Below are positions 1-6,453 of a stretch of 8,252 nucleotides of DNA, piece after piece. The stretch comes from Bacillota bacterium (GTDB taxonomy: Bacteria > Bacillota_A > Clostridia > Lachnospirales > WQUN01), in contig WQTQ01000113.1 in NCBI GenBank assembly GCA_009786175.1, forward strand, positions 1 through 8,252, in the 5' to 3' direction. The translations under genes and the position numbers were made by a program. The notes beneath the pieces are model-generated. The model was not told the DNA's origin, did not search any database, and was given only the letters and a program-made list of their open reading frames with translations. The first letter of the stretch is position 1. The number at the start of each line of letters is the position of its first letter.

Positions 1-203
1 TTGCCAAAAATATCGTCGCCAACGCAGCCCATCATAGCGCATTTTGCGTCCAGGCGCGCGCAGGCAACCATGCCGCTGGCAACTTTGCCCCCGCCCTGCC
101 AGTTTAGCTGGTTAATGCGCTCGCCGTAATCCGGCATAGGAAATTTGCTAAGGTTTACGTTTAAATCCATACAGGGCATGTCAATGCCCACAACATCGTA
201 CAT
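1..203 (-). CDS. PfkB-family sugar kinase, N-terminal part (cut by window edge)
   Basis: The first 67 codons of a ribokinase-like (PfkB) carbohydrate kinase; the rest lies outside the window. Such enzymes use ATP to phosphorylate a sugar or sugar phosphate in the cytosol. The frame opens MYDVVGIDMPCMDLNV, the usual first strand and substrate loop. It then shows the glycine-rich segment QGGGKVASGMVACARL (residues 36-51) and GCVGDDIFG (59-67), both typical of the PfkB N-terminal signature. The start is fixed by AGGAGG at 209-214, five bases upstream of the ATG. It lies 13 nt after the second VOC gene and is the last visible gene of the operon that begins with a bisphosphate aldolase. That pairing suggests it makes the phosphorylated sugar that the aldolase splits. 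The substrate cannot be read from this fragment. The family call is secure; the specificity is unknown. Confidence 0.88.
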   Translation of the reverse strand, partial: MYDVVGIDMPCMDLNVNLSKFPMPDYGERINQLNWQGGGKVASGMVACARLDAKCAMMGCVGDDIFG

Positions 204-216
204 ACGCGCCTCCTAC

Positions 217-588
217 TTATCTATGTTGGTCTACCAGGATTGGATTCCCGTCGGGGTCTTCGATAATAAAGCTGGCGGGGCCTGTTGTAGCCACGTCTGC
301 GCCGTCTATTATTTTTATTCCCTTTGCCCGCAATTCTTCTTGTACAACCCTTACGTCTTTGAACGGGTTTACTTCGTTGGCATTACTATCCCAGCCCGGG
401 TTAAATGTTAGTATGTTTTTGTCAAACATGCCCTGAAACAGCCCTATTACGCAGTCATCATTCCGCATAATCAGCCAGTTTTGCTTAATGTCCCCGCCAA
501 ATACATAAAACCCTAACTTCTCGTAAAAATCCTTGGAAGCATGTATGTCTTTGACGGTTAGACTTATGGAAAATGCACCTATGGTCAT
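217..588 (-). CDS. VOC-family (glyoxalase/bleomycin-resistance fold) protein
   Basis: A 123-residue single-domain protein of the vicinal oxygen chelate superfamily. Two beta-alpha-beta-beta-beta modules are visible: the first opens GAFSISLTVKDIHASKDFYEKLGF (residues 4 to 27) and the second ends with FIIEDPDGNPILVDQ (about 107-121), the classic D-P-D-G-N turn. The position that usually carries the first metal-binding His or Gln is Ser (S8 in FSISL), and no full set of metal ligands is evident. A glyoxalase or dioxygenase activity is therefore not assured. It resembles a widespread uncharacterised group of bacterial VOC proteins with the same ending. Its ATG overlaps the stop of the preceding VOC gene by 4 nt (ATGA), so translation is probably coupled. 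AGGACGGTGA just upstream can pair with 16S rRNA. Cytosolic. Substrate unknown. Confidence 0.9.
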   Translation of the reverse strand: MTIGAFSISLTVKDIHASKDFYEKLGFYVFGGDIKQNWLIMRNDDCVIGLFQGMFDKNILTFNPGWDSNANEVNPFKDVRVVQEELRAKGIKIIDGADVATTGPASFIIEDPDGNPILVDQHR

Positions 589-1013
589 GTTGTCACCGTC
601 CTATTCACAATTGGATGGTCCTCATTTAACTGTAATAAATCCCACAAATTCCCGTACAAATCCTTAAATACGGCAACCACACCGTAGTCAGCTTCCTTTG
701 GTTCCCGCACAAACTCAATTCCCTTGGAAACCATATCGTTGTAATCTCTCCAAAAGTCATCTGTATTCAAAAACAGAAAAACACGCCCGCCTGCTTGAGA
801 ACCGATGTATTTCTCTTGCTCTTCGTTGGACGCTTTGGCTAGTAACAGAGTTGTTCCCCGCGAACCGGGAGGGGCAACTACCACCCATCTCTTATCCTGT
901 TCCGGCTGGTAGGTATCGTCCAGAAGCTGAAAGTTTAGCTTTTTTGTATAAAATTCGATGGCTTCGTCGTAATCCCGCACTACCAGCGCAATATGCACAA
1001 TTGCTTGCTTCAC
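585..1013 (-). CDS. VOC-family (glyoxalase/dioxygenase fold) protein
   Basis: A 142-residue VOC-superfamily protein, MKQAIVHIALVVRDYDEAIE at the N-terminus and FKDLYGNLWDLLQ near the C-terminus (about residues 116-128). The start chosen is GTG at 1011-1013. A GTG three codons upstream (1020-1022) is open, but it lies inside the ribosome site, so it is unlikely to be used. His7 of the first strand fits the usual metal ligand. The second-strand position holds no acidic residue (TTLLLAK), and the second module opens GRVFLFLNTDD without His, so a complete glyoxalase I metal site is not visible. The gene starts 12 nt after the aldolase stop and overlaps the next VOC gene by 4 nt. Two VOC proteins beside an aldolase and a sugar kinase could handle methylglyoxal-like by-products, or could act on a sugar intermediate; both ideas are inference. 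Confidence 0.88.
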   Translation of the reverse strand: MKQAIVHIALVVRDYDEAIEFYTKKLNFQLLDDTYQPEQDKRWVVVAPPGSRGTTLLLAKASNEEQEKYIGSQAGGRVFLFLNTDDFWRDYNDMVSKGIEFVREPKEADYGVVAVFKDLYGNLWDLLQLNEDHPIVNRTVTT

Positions 1014-1018
1014 AACAG

Positions 1019-1027
1019 TCACCCCCT
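1019..1027 (-). promoter_or_regulatory. Ribosome binding site that decides the start of the first VOC gene
   Basis: On the minus strand AGGGGGTGA matches the anti-Shine-Dalgarno complement AGGAGGTGA at eight of nine positions, the ninth allowing a G-U pair. It ends five bases before GTG at 1011-1013. It overlaps the aldolase stop codon TAG and also contains the upstream in-frame GTG, which argues that the upstream GTG is not the start. Confidence 0.75.
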
Positions 1028-1877
1028 ACAACGAAAATTTATTAGGGTTCAGCAGCCGTATTTTCCCCCGCATAAACTCTACCATGGGTTCTTCCAGACT
1101 GTTAACCAGGCTGTACGCATCTTTGCGCTTAGTCCTTGCCATAATGGCATCCAACGCATTGTAATAAGCCCGGAAATATTCTGTGGCCAGGTTGAACTTG
1201 CTTATTCCCAGGTTAACGGCTTCCTGTATCTGCTCGTCGGGGATGTCGGAACTGCCGTGCAGCACAAGCGGTACTTCCACTGCCTTGCGAATGGCCTTGA
1301 TACGTGCAAAATCCAACTTTGGCGTTTGCACATACGCGCCGTGGGCGTTGCCTACGGCAACTGCAAGGGCATCACAGCCTGTTTCCCACACAAAATTCCT
1401 GGCCTGGTTAGTGTCGGTAAAGTGGCTGCTGTTGGTTATGTCGTCTATATTACTGCCGGAGCCCACGTGTCCAAGTTCGGCCTCTACGTCTACGTCAAAA
1501 ATGTGGGCAGCACGTACTACCGCGGCGGTAAGAGCCACGTTTTGCTCATATGGCAACGCAGAACCGTCCACCATAATAGACGGGAACCCGTCTTTTATCC
1601 CGCTTGCGGCTACGTCATAATTTGTGGAATGGTCGAGATGTACAGCTACGGGCACTGACGCACCCTGCGCCAGGGTTATGGCCATATCCGCAATAAATTT
1701 CTGGGAAATGAATGAATTAAAGCCCGGATAGAACTGGACGATAATAGGCATTCTTTCTTGTTCTGCCGCTTTAACGGCCCATTTTACGGTTTCGAAATTA
1801 AAAGTATTTGCGGCTATTACGCCGTATTTATTTTCCGTTGCGTGGGCTAAAATAGACTTTGTTTTTACCAATGGCAT
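1026..1877 (-). CDS. Class II ketose-bisphosphate aldolase (fructose/tagatose-bisphosphate aldolase family)
   Basis: A 283-residue zinc-dependent aldolase, normal length for the GatY/KbaY/Fba group. These enzymes reversibly cleave a ketose 1,6-bisphosphate (or a related deoxy sugar acid phosphate) to dihydroxyacetone phosphate and an aldehyde. VHLDHS (79-84) supplies the catalytic Asp82 and zinc ligand His83. EAELGHVG (132-139) is the family loop, with Glu134. NAHGAY gives His179 and LHGSSDI gives His207, the other expected zinc ligands. KFNLATE (227-233) is the phosphate-binding end. Two spots differ from the commonest forms: GHVGSGSN, and GSSD where GGSG or GASG is usual. The exact substrate may therefore differ from fructose bisphosphate. 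ATG at 1875-1877 follows AAGGAAGGG with an 8-nt gap. First gene of the operon, downstream of a clear promoter, followed by two VOC genes and a PfkB kinase. The family is certain; the sugar is not, so no symbol is given. Confidence 0.95.
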   Translation of the reverse strand: MPLVKTKSILAHATENKYGVIAANTFNFETVKWAVKAAEQERMPIIVQFYPGFNSFISQKFIADMAITLAQGASVPVAVHLDHSTNYDVAASGIKDGFPSIMVDGSALPYEQNVALTAAVVRAAHIFDVDVEAELGHVGSGSNIDDITNSSHFTDTNQARNFVWETGCDALAVAVGNAHGAYVQTPKLDFARIKAIRKAVEVPLVLHGSSDIPDEQIQEAVNLGISKFNLATEYFRAYYNALDAIMARTKRKDAYSLVNSLEEPMVEFMRGKIRLLNPNKFSL

Positions 1878-1912
1878 GTGGGTGTCCCTTCCTTATGTAT
1901 ACTATTGGCATT

Positions 1913-1941
1913 ATTATACAGCCGGATGTACGGAATAACAA
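1913..1941 (-). promoter_or_regulatory. Sigma-A type promoter of the aldolase operon
   Basis: On the minus strand there is a perfect -10 TATAAT (1913-1918), a 17-nt spacer and -35 TTGTTA (1936-1941, four of six matches). It lies 35 nt upstream of the aldolase ATG. No operator-like repeat is evident between the -10 and the start codon. Confidence 0.75.
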
Positions 1942-1942
1942 G

Positions 1943-1999
1943 AAAAAAAGCAAGTCCCCCCTGATATCACATCCGCCAATGTGATATCAGGGGGGACTT
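1943..1999 (-). terminator. Rho-independent terminator of the LysM protein/histidine kinase operon
   Basis: A perfect 19-bp inverted repeat (arms 1952-1970 and 1981-1999) with a 10-nt loop. Reading on the minus strand it is followed after two bases by seven T (1943-1949), the form of an intrinsic terminator. It lies 25 nt after the kinase stop and just before the -35 of the aldolase operon, so it separates the two same-strand operons. On the plus strand the stem is not followed by a T run. Each arm contains the 8-bp palindrome TGATATCA. Confidence 0.88.
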
Positions 2000-2024
2000 C
2001 AATTATAATCATTTTTTATCTTGA

Positions 2025-2636
2025 CTACATATTACATGGCATAGATACTGAAACTACACAGCCGCCGTCCGCGCCGCTTTCTATTTTAAGCTCGCCGCCT
2101 AACTGTTCTGTCAACCAGTAGCAGATGCATAATCCTATGCCGTTGCCGTGGGGTTTCGCCTGCAAGTTATCCACATATTCCCCATTGTTGTGAATAGTGA
2201 CGCGCAAACAGCCGCCTTTTTGTGCGGCATAAACCGCTATATACCTGTCGTGGTTTGTTTCCGTCACGGCTTCTGCGGCGTTTTTAAGCAGGTTGGAAAA
2301 AATAAGGCGTACGTGCTGCTCGTTTGCGTAACACAGCAGCGACGGTTCCGCGTTTAGGGAAAAAGAAATACCGGGCATGGCGGCCTGGTATTCCTTTACC
2401 ATTTCTGACAGGGTTTCCGTGATGTCTATTACACAAGGGGATGTTTTATTATGGGCTGCCAACAGTAATTCTTGCACCAAATCGCAAATGTCCAGCAGTG
2501 CTTGTTGAATATAATTGCAATATCCGTCAATGCAAGGGGATACATCCGACTGGCGTATTAGACTAACATATGCCATTGCCAACGCCGCCGGGCTTTTTAT
2601 TTCGTGGGCCAAGGCCACTGCCATGTTAGGCATCAT
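2025..2636 (-). CDS. Sensor-less cytosolic histidine kinase
   Basis: A 203-residue kinase made only of the dimerisation/phosphoacceptor helix pair and the ATPase domain. AVALAHEIKSPAAL (6-19) is the H-box, with His11 the expected phosphorylated residue. IFSNLLKNAAEAV (112-124) is the N-box with Asn115 and Asn119. IHNNGEYV (148-155) sits where the G1 box should be, with Asn150 in place of the adenine-contacting Asp. GNGIGLCIC (164-172) is the G2 box. No transmembrane or PAS/GAF region precedes the H-box. The ATG overlaps the stop of the upstream LysM gene (ATGA) and no strong ribosome site is seen, which suggests translational coupling. A second ATG follows at once. No response regulator is in view, so it may feed a distant regulator such as a Spo0A-type phosphorelay; that is inference. 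The kinase family is clear, the partner unknown. Confidence 0.88.
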   Translation of the reverse strand: MMPNMAVALAHEIKSPAALAMAYVSLIRQSDVSPCIDGYCNYIQQALLDICDLVQELLLAAHNKTSPCVIDITETLSEMVKEYQAAMPGISFSLNAEPSLLCYANEQHVRLIFSNLLKNAAEAVTETNHDRYIAVYAAQKGGCLRVTIHNNGEYVDNLQAKPHGNGIGLCICYWLTEQLGGELKIESGADGGCVVSVSMPCNM

Positions 2637-3958
2637 CGCTGTGGCAGGGCAATTGTCCGGCCCGCAACAATATGATCCGGGTCTTCAAGGCCGTTTAGTG
2701 CCATAATTTCTTCCACCATTCCCACGTTACCAAAGAAATACAGGCTAATCCCAAGCAGGCTGTCACCGGGCCGGATTGTGTATGTGGCCGGGATAGATGG
2801 CATTGCTGCTTCCGAATAGTAATAGGCCTGCGGCAGCGGTTCGGGGGATGGCAGCGGTTCTGGCTGAGGCAGATATACCGGTTCTGCCGACGGCGGTGCG
2901 GGCTGAACCGGCGGCTGCGCTTCAACGACTTCTTCCGGCGTGGCTGTGTCGTACACATGGGTGTCGAAATGCGCACTGCTTTCCGGTACAACAGGTGGGT
3001 TTGTTTCTGCAAAAACCGGGGCAAACTCTAAGTTAGAAATTTGTGCAAACAAATTCCTGTGTGCGGTGACTAATTGACGTATTTCACCTTCCATACGGTC
3101 TATCCGGTCTTGGTTTCGTATCAGCCCCACCCCCATTACAAATGACACCACAAACAGCACCGCGCACAAACCGGCAAGCAGGCTTGAAGGACGTTTTTGG
3201 TCTGCCCGCAAGCCCCGCCTCTTTAGGCGGTTTACCCGGTGGCGTCGAATCACTTCTTCCGGGTTTGCTATGTGATGTGTGGTTATCTCGTTGTGGTCAT
3301 CTTCATAGTCCTCGTGCATACCTTGTAAAGTATCGTATTCATCCGGTACCCCTTCCACCGTGGTAAGTTCGACAAACGTGGGCGGCGGTGGGTAATCTGC
3401 AGTTTTGTTGGTTAACATATACTCGTGCATGTTTACATTTTTTTCGTAGTATATGAAGTAGCCGCCAACGTCCGCAAGCCTGTCTGCAGGTGTTACGGCA
3501 TTTGGGTTAGCCGCGTAAAACGCATTAACGCGCTCTAGCGGGTCCATTACAAACAGCACTTGGTATGGCTTTGTAAACTGGCGCAAATGATATGCGGCAT
3601 AACGTTGGTTTAAGTAGGTGCCATAGCTTGGCTGGGATTGCATCCAGCCTACAACCTCTTGCCCGGGGAAATGCTCTTCCAGCATGGCTTCGGCATATTC
3701 GGCACTTTTGTGTGAAAAGCGCAGATACCCTTCCGCCTGTTCGGCATACATGCCGTAAATCGCGCCCGATATAAACAGAAAAGATTGGCCGTCTATCAGC
3801 ATGTGACGTCCTACCAGGTAAGCAAGCCGTTCGTCATACCCGCCGGACGCCGCATACTGCTGCAGAAAGGTGCATACGTAATCTTCCATGTAGATACGTA
3901 ACCCGCTTCCAATACTGCCTATTTGCTTTATGTTGGCAGGTAATGTAAAATCGTTCAT
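2633..3958 (-). CDS. Membrane protein with degenerate MPN/JAMM-like domain and C-terminal LysM domain
   Basis: 441 residues in a mosaic layout. Residues about 12-185 form a globular cytosolic domain. Its core VVGWMQSQPSYGTYLN (102-117) followed by PYQVLFVMDP (131-140) strongly recalls the MPN/JAMM metalloprotease fold (VVGWYHSHPGFG...DP in Rpn11). The metal motif HxHx7Sx2D is lost: the positions are Gln107, Gln109, Asn117 and Tyr120, so it should be catalytically dead. Next come an acidic linker (about 190-235), a basic stretch with many Arg/Lys (239-256), one transmembrane helix (about 259-280), a short coiled coil (281-310), a Pro/Glu-rich stalk (about 318-378) and a LysM domain (about 392-438, TYTIRPGDSLLGIS) that should bind peptidoglycan. 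The basic stretch predicts N-terminus inside, LysM outside. ATG at 3956-3958 is chosen for its ribosome site; the frame is open 41 codons further upstream but overlaps the promoter. Function unrecognised; it is coupled to a histidine kinase gene. Confidence 0.85.
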   Translation of the reverse strand: MNDFTLPANIKQIGSIGSGLRIYMEDYVCTFLQQYAASGGYDERLAYLVGRHMLIDGQSFLFISGAIYGMYAEQAEGYLRFSHKSAEYAEAMLEEHFPGQEVVGWMQSQPSYGTYLNQRYAAYHLRQFTKPYQVLFVMDPLERVNAFYAANPNAVTPADRLADVGGYFIYYEKNVNMHEYMLTNKTADYPPPPTFVELTTVEGVPDEYDTLQGMHEDYEDDHNEITTHHIANPEEVIRRHRVNRLKRRGLRADQKRPSSLLAGLCAVLFVVSFVMGVGLIRNQDRIDRMEGEIRQLVTAHRNLFAQISNLEFAPVFAETNPPVVPESSAHFDTHVYDTATPEEVVEAQPPVQPAPPSAEPVYLPQPEPLPSPEPLPQAYYYSEAAMPSIPATYTIRPGDSLLGISLYFFGNVGMVEEIMALNGLEDPDHIVAGRTIALPQR

Positions 3959-3966
3959 ATCACTAA

Positions 3967-3973
3967 CTCCTTT
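3967..3973 (-). promoter_or_regulatory. Ribosome binding site of the MPN-like/LysM gene
   Basis: AAAGGAG on the minus strand with an 8-nt gap to ATG at 3956-3958. It sets the start at MNDFTLPANI rather than at the longer open frame, which extends back to 4081. Confidence 0.85.
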
Positions 3974-3992
3974 CTTTTTATGGTACAAGCGT

Positions 3993-4021
3993 ATCATACG
4001 GAAAAGTAAATTATTGGTAAA
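3993..4021 (-). promoter_or_regulatory. Sigma-A type promoter of the LysM protein/histidine kinase operon
   Basis: On the minus strand -35 TTTACC (4016-4021, four of six), 17-nt spacer, -10 TATGAT (3993-3998, five of six). It lies 34 nt upstream of the ATG at 3958, in the divergent gap shared with the ytvI-like gene. No equally good promoter for the plus-strand gene could be found in this gap. Confidence 0.6.
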
Positions 4022-4071
4022 ACATGAAGTCGAAAAAAAGTTTTCATCTTCAATCAACGACTTGAAGCGAC

Positions 4072-4078
4072 AGGGAGG
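4072..4078 (+). promoter_or_regulatory. Ribosome binding site that decides the start of the ytvI-like gene
   Basis: AGGGAGG, 7 nt before ATG at 4086-4088. The reading frame is open back to an ATG at 3930, but that start has no such site and would run through the divergent promoter and into the neighbouring gene. Confidence 0.85.
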
Positions 4079-4085
4079 CATTTTA

Positions 4086-5150
4086 ATGAACGAGTTTTAT
4101 TGCAAACACAAGTACCGCATAGACCGCGCCGCGTTTTTTGTGCTTATTACCATTGTTGTTTATGTATTTTTTACGGTACTGTTCTCGTATCTTGCTCCGT
4201 TTTTCTTTGGGCTGCTAATTGCTTTATTAATGGAGCCGCTTGTGCGTATAATTACAAATAAACTGAAATGGAAGCGTTGGATTGCGTCACTAATTTGTCT
4301 GTTGGTTTTTATAGCCCTAATTAGCAGCCTTGGGGCGTGGCTGGTTACAACACTAATCCGTCAGGTTTCTGCTTTTGTGGAATCTGCCCCGGTACACATA
4401 GAGGTCCTTGGCGAGCAGTTTGACGATGTTAATTTACGCCTGGCGCGGCTGGAAGACGCCTTGCCGGAAGGCTGGTATATCCCAAACATCGAAGAAATAT
4501 TGCTTGCATTGGTAACCATTTTTTTAGGCGAAGGTGTCCGCGACCAAGGCGTTCGCCTGGCAACAATTGTTCCAAATTTTTTCTTAAATACGATTATCGC
4601 GTTAGTGAGCGCGCACTTCTTTATATCGGATAGGGAAAACATATTTAATTCTATTAAAAAAGTGTGCCCCAAATGGATATCCGGCCAAATGAGCCAAACA
4701 AAGAAAGGCTTTTCCCGTGCAATGGGCGGATACTTCCGCGCCCAGTACATTCTTATGCTGGTTGTGGGTATTATCAGCATTGTAGGGCTGTTGATATTGG
4801 GCAATCCATACGCCCTGTTACTTGGGTTATTACTTGCTGCTTTAGACTTTTTGCCAATTGTGGGAACCGGGGCTGTTTTTGTACCTTGGGCACTGCTTAG
4901 CCTTGCAATGGGCGATTTCCGCCATGCAATTGGTTTAGCGGTTATTTACGGGGTTATAACTATTACACGGCAAGTGATGCAGCCAAAAATCTTGGGCGAT
5001 CAAATGGGGGCCCACCCACTGGCGTCACTAATGTCGATATTTATAGGCTTTCGTATATTTGGGCTTTTGGGACTGGTAATTGGCCCGTCCCTGCTTATGA
5101 TTTTTACCGCAATATACGAAACAAGACAGGAAGAAGAGGAGAGAATATAA
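4086..5150 (+). CDS. ytvI: AI-2E family / YtvI-like integral membrane permease
   Basis: A 354-residue polytopic membrane protein of the AI-2E transporter (UPF0118) superfamily. Hydrophobic segments lie at about 14-35, 36-58, 67-92, 160-181, 221-239, 241-275, 280-297 and 312-343. A soluble loop occupies about 93-158. The family core is visible as LDFLPIVGTGAVFVPWAL (253-270) and QPKILGDQMGAHPLASLMS (299-317), followed by a glycine-rich last membrane segment. This pattern is closest to the sporulation membrane protein YtvI of Firmicutes; the transported substrate of that subgroup is not known. The protein ends in an acidic tail (EEEERI). It forms an operon with hflX, which starts 1 nt after its stop. 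It is divergent from the LysM/kinase operon with 127 nt between the start codons. The superfamily is certain; the YtvI subgroup is likely but not proven. Confidence 0.88.
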   Translation: MNEFYCKHKYRIDRAAFFVLITIVVYVFFTVLFSYLAPFFFGLLIALLMEPLVRIITNKLKWKRWIASLICLLVFIALISSLGAWLVTTLIRQVSAFVESAPVHIEVLGEQFDDVNLRLARLEDALPEGWYIPNIEEILLALVTIFLGEGVRDQGVRLATIVPNFFLNTIIALVSAHFFISDRENIFNSIKKVCPKWISGQMSQTKKGFSRAMGGYFRAQYILMLVVGIISIVGLLILGNPYALLLGLLLAALDFLPIVGTGAVFVPWALLSLAMGDFRHAIGLAVIYGVITITRQVMQPKILGDQMGAHPLASLMSIFIGFRIFGLLGLVIGPSLLMIFTAIYETRQEEEERI

Positions 5151-5151
5151 T

Positions 5152-6420
5152 ATGTACGATACAGCAGAACGAAAAGAGAGATTCATTTTAATAGCCGTCG
5201 AGAAAGATAATACGGACAGCGAAACCAATTTAAATGAACTAAGCCTATTGGTAGACACCGCAGGTGCTAAAGAAGTGGGGCGGATTATACAAAAACGGGA
5301 TGGCGTACACCCCGGCCACTATATTGGCAAGGGCAAAATAGACGAAGTAATGGCTCTTGTAGACGCAATGGACGCAGACGCCGTAGTTGCAGACGATGAA
5401 CTTACCGCCAGCCAGCAGCGCAACCTTGCCCAGCGGCTAAATGTTAAAGTTTTAGACCGCACCATGGTAATTTTAGACATATTCGCCCAACGGGCCCAAA
5501 CCGCCGAAGGCAAGGCACAGGTAGAGCTTGCCCAACTAAAATACAGTCTCTCCCACCTTACAGGGCTTGGGGTGTCCTTGTCCCGCCAAGGCGCAGTTGC
5601 TGCCCATGGCGGCGTAGGTAACCGCGGCCCCGGTGAAAAAAAGCTGGAATTGGACCGCAGGCACATCCGCAACCGCATAGACCAGCTTAACAAAGAATTG
5701 AAAGAACTGCGGGAAAACCGCGCCCTTCTGCGTAAAAAGCGCGAAAAGCAAGAAATCCCCGTTGTGGCACTTGTAGGCTACACCAATGCGGGCAAATCTA
5801 CCCTGTTAAATGCCCTAACCGGCGCAGGTGTTTTGGCAGAAAACAAATTGTTTGCCACCCTAGACACCACAACCCGCAAAACAGAACTGCCCGACGGCGG
5901 TGCCGAAATACTTCTTACAGACACCGTAGGTTTTATCAATAAACTGCCCCACCACTTGATACAGGCCTTCCGCGCTACATTGGAAGAAACCCGCTTCGCG
6001 GATATTTTGATACACGTGGTAGACGTATCTTCGCCCCAATACAAGCAGCAAATGGAAACAGTTTACGAGACGCTTAAAGGCCTGGAGTGCCTGGATAAGC
6101 CCATTATTACGGCGTTCAATAAAATTGACGCGCTGGAAGACCCCACCCAAACCCCGGCAGACACCAGGGCAGTACACACAGCACCAATATCCGCAATGGA
6201 AGGCACAAATATTCCGGTGCTGCTTAAAGCCATAGAAGACGTAATAGATTCCATGCGCAGCAAAGTAGCGGTGCTGATCCCCTACAGCCATGGCGGCCTT
6301 GTAAGCCAAATTCACGCAGCCTGCAAGGTACTTAACGTGGAAAACCGGGAGGACGGCACGTACATGGAGATATATGCTACAGATGAAATTGCGTCTAAGG
6401 CGAAGGGGTATGTGGTGTAA
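5152..6420 (+). CDS. hflX: Ribosome-associated GTPase HflX
   Basis: A 422-residue GTPase of the Obg-HflX group, the usual length. HflX binds the 50S subunit and splits stalled or hibernating 70S ribosomes, for example in heat stress. The N-terminal HflX domain is seen as HYIGKGKIDEV (56-66) and LDRTMVILDIFAQRAQTAEG (101-120), followed by the conserved RQGAVAAHGGVGNRGPGEKK region (145-164). A helical coiled segment (about 165-200) leads to the G domain. There G1 is GYTNAGKST (209-217), G3 DTVG (257-260), G4 NKID (323-326) and G5 SAM (347-349). A short C-terminal alpha/beta region follows. The ATG is 1 nt after the ytvI-like stop, with GAGGAG at 5136-5141 inside the upstream gene, so the two genes are co-transcribed. 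No strong T-rich terminator follows; the hairpin at 6465-6506 may serve weakly. No key residue is missing. Confidence 0.96.
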   Translation: MYDTAERKERFILIAVEKDNTDSETNLNELSLLVDTAGAKEVGRIIQKRDGVHPGHYIGKGKIDEVMALVDAMDADAVVADDELTASQQRNLAQRLNVKVLDRTMVILDIFAQRAQTAEGKAQVELAQLKYSLSHLTGLGVSLSRQGAVAAHGGVGNRGPGEKKLELDRRHIRNRIDQLNKELKELRENRALLRKKREKQEIPVVALVGYTNAGKSTLLNALTGAGVLAENKLFATLDTTTRKTELPDGGAEILLTDTVGFINKLPHHLIQAFRATLEETRFADILIHVVDVSSPQYKQQMETVYETLKGLECLDKPIITAFNKIDALEDPTQTPADTRAVHTAPISAMEGTNIPVLLKAIEDVIDSMRSKVAVLIPYSHGGLVSQIHAACKVLNVENREDGTYMEIYATDEIASKAKGYVV

Positions 6421-6453
6421 GACCTGCTTCTTGCTTTGCAACCACTGAATATC

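Noticed and set aside
993..1658. Long plus-strand open frame (221 codons) opposite the aldolase gene
   Set aside because: It is antisense to a clearly conserved enzyme gene, has no ribosome site and shows no recognisable protein motif.
3930..4085. Upstream extension of the ytvI-like protein
   Set aside because: It would overlap the divergent LysM gene and its promoter; the AGGGAGG site supports the start at 4086.
4361..4804. Minus-strand open frame opposite the ytvI-like gene
   Set aside because: No ribosome site or domain is seen, and it is fully covered by the permease gene.
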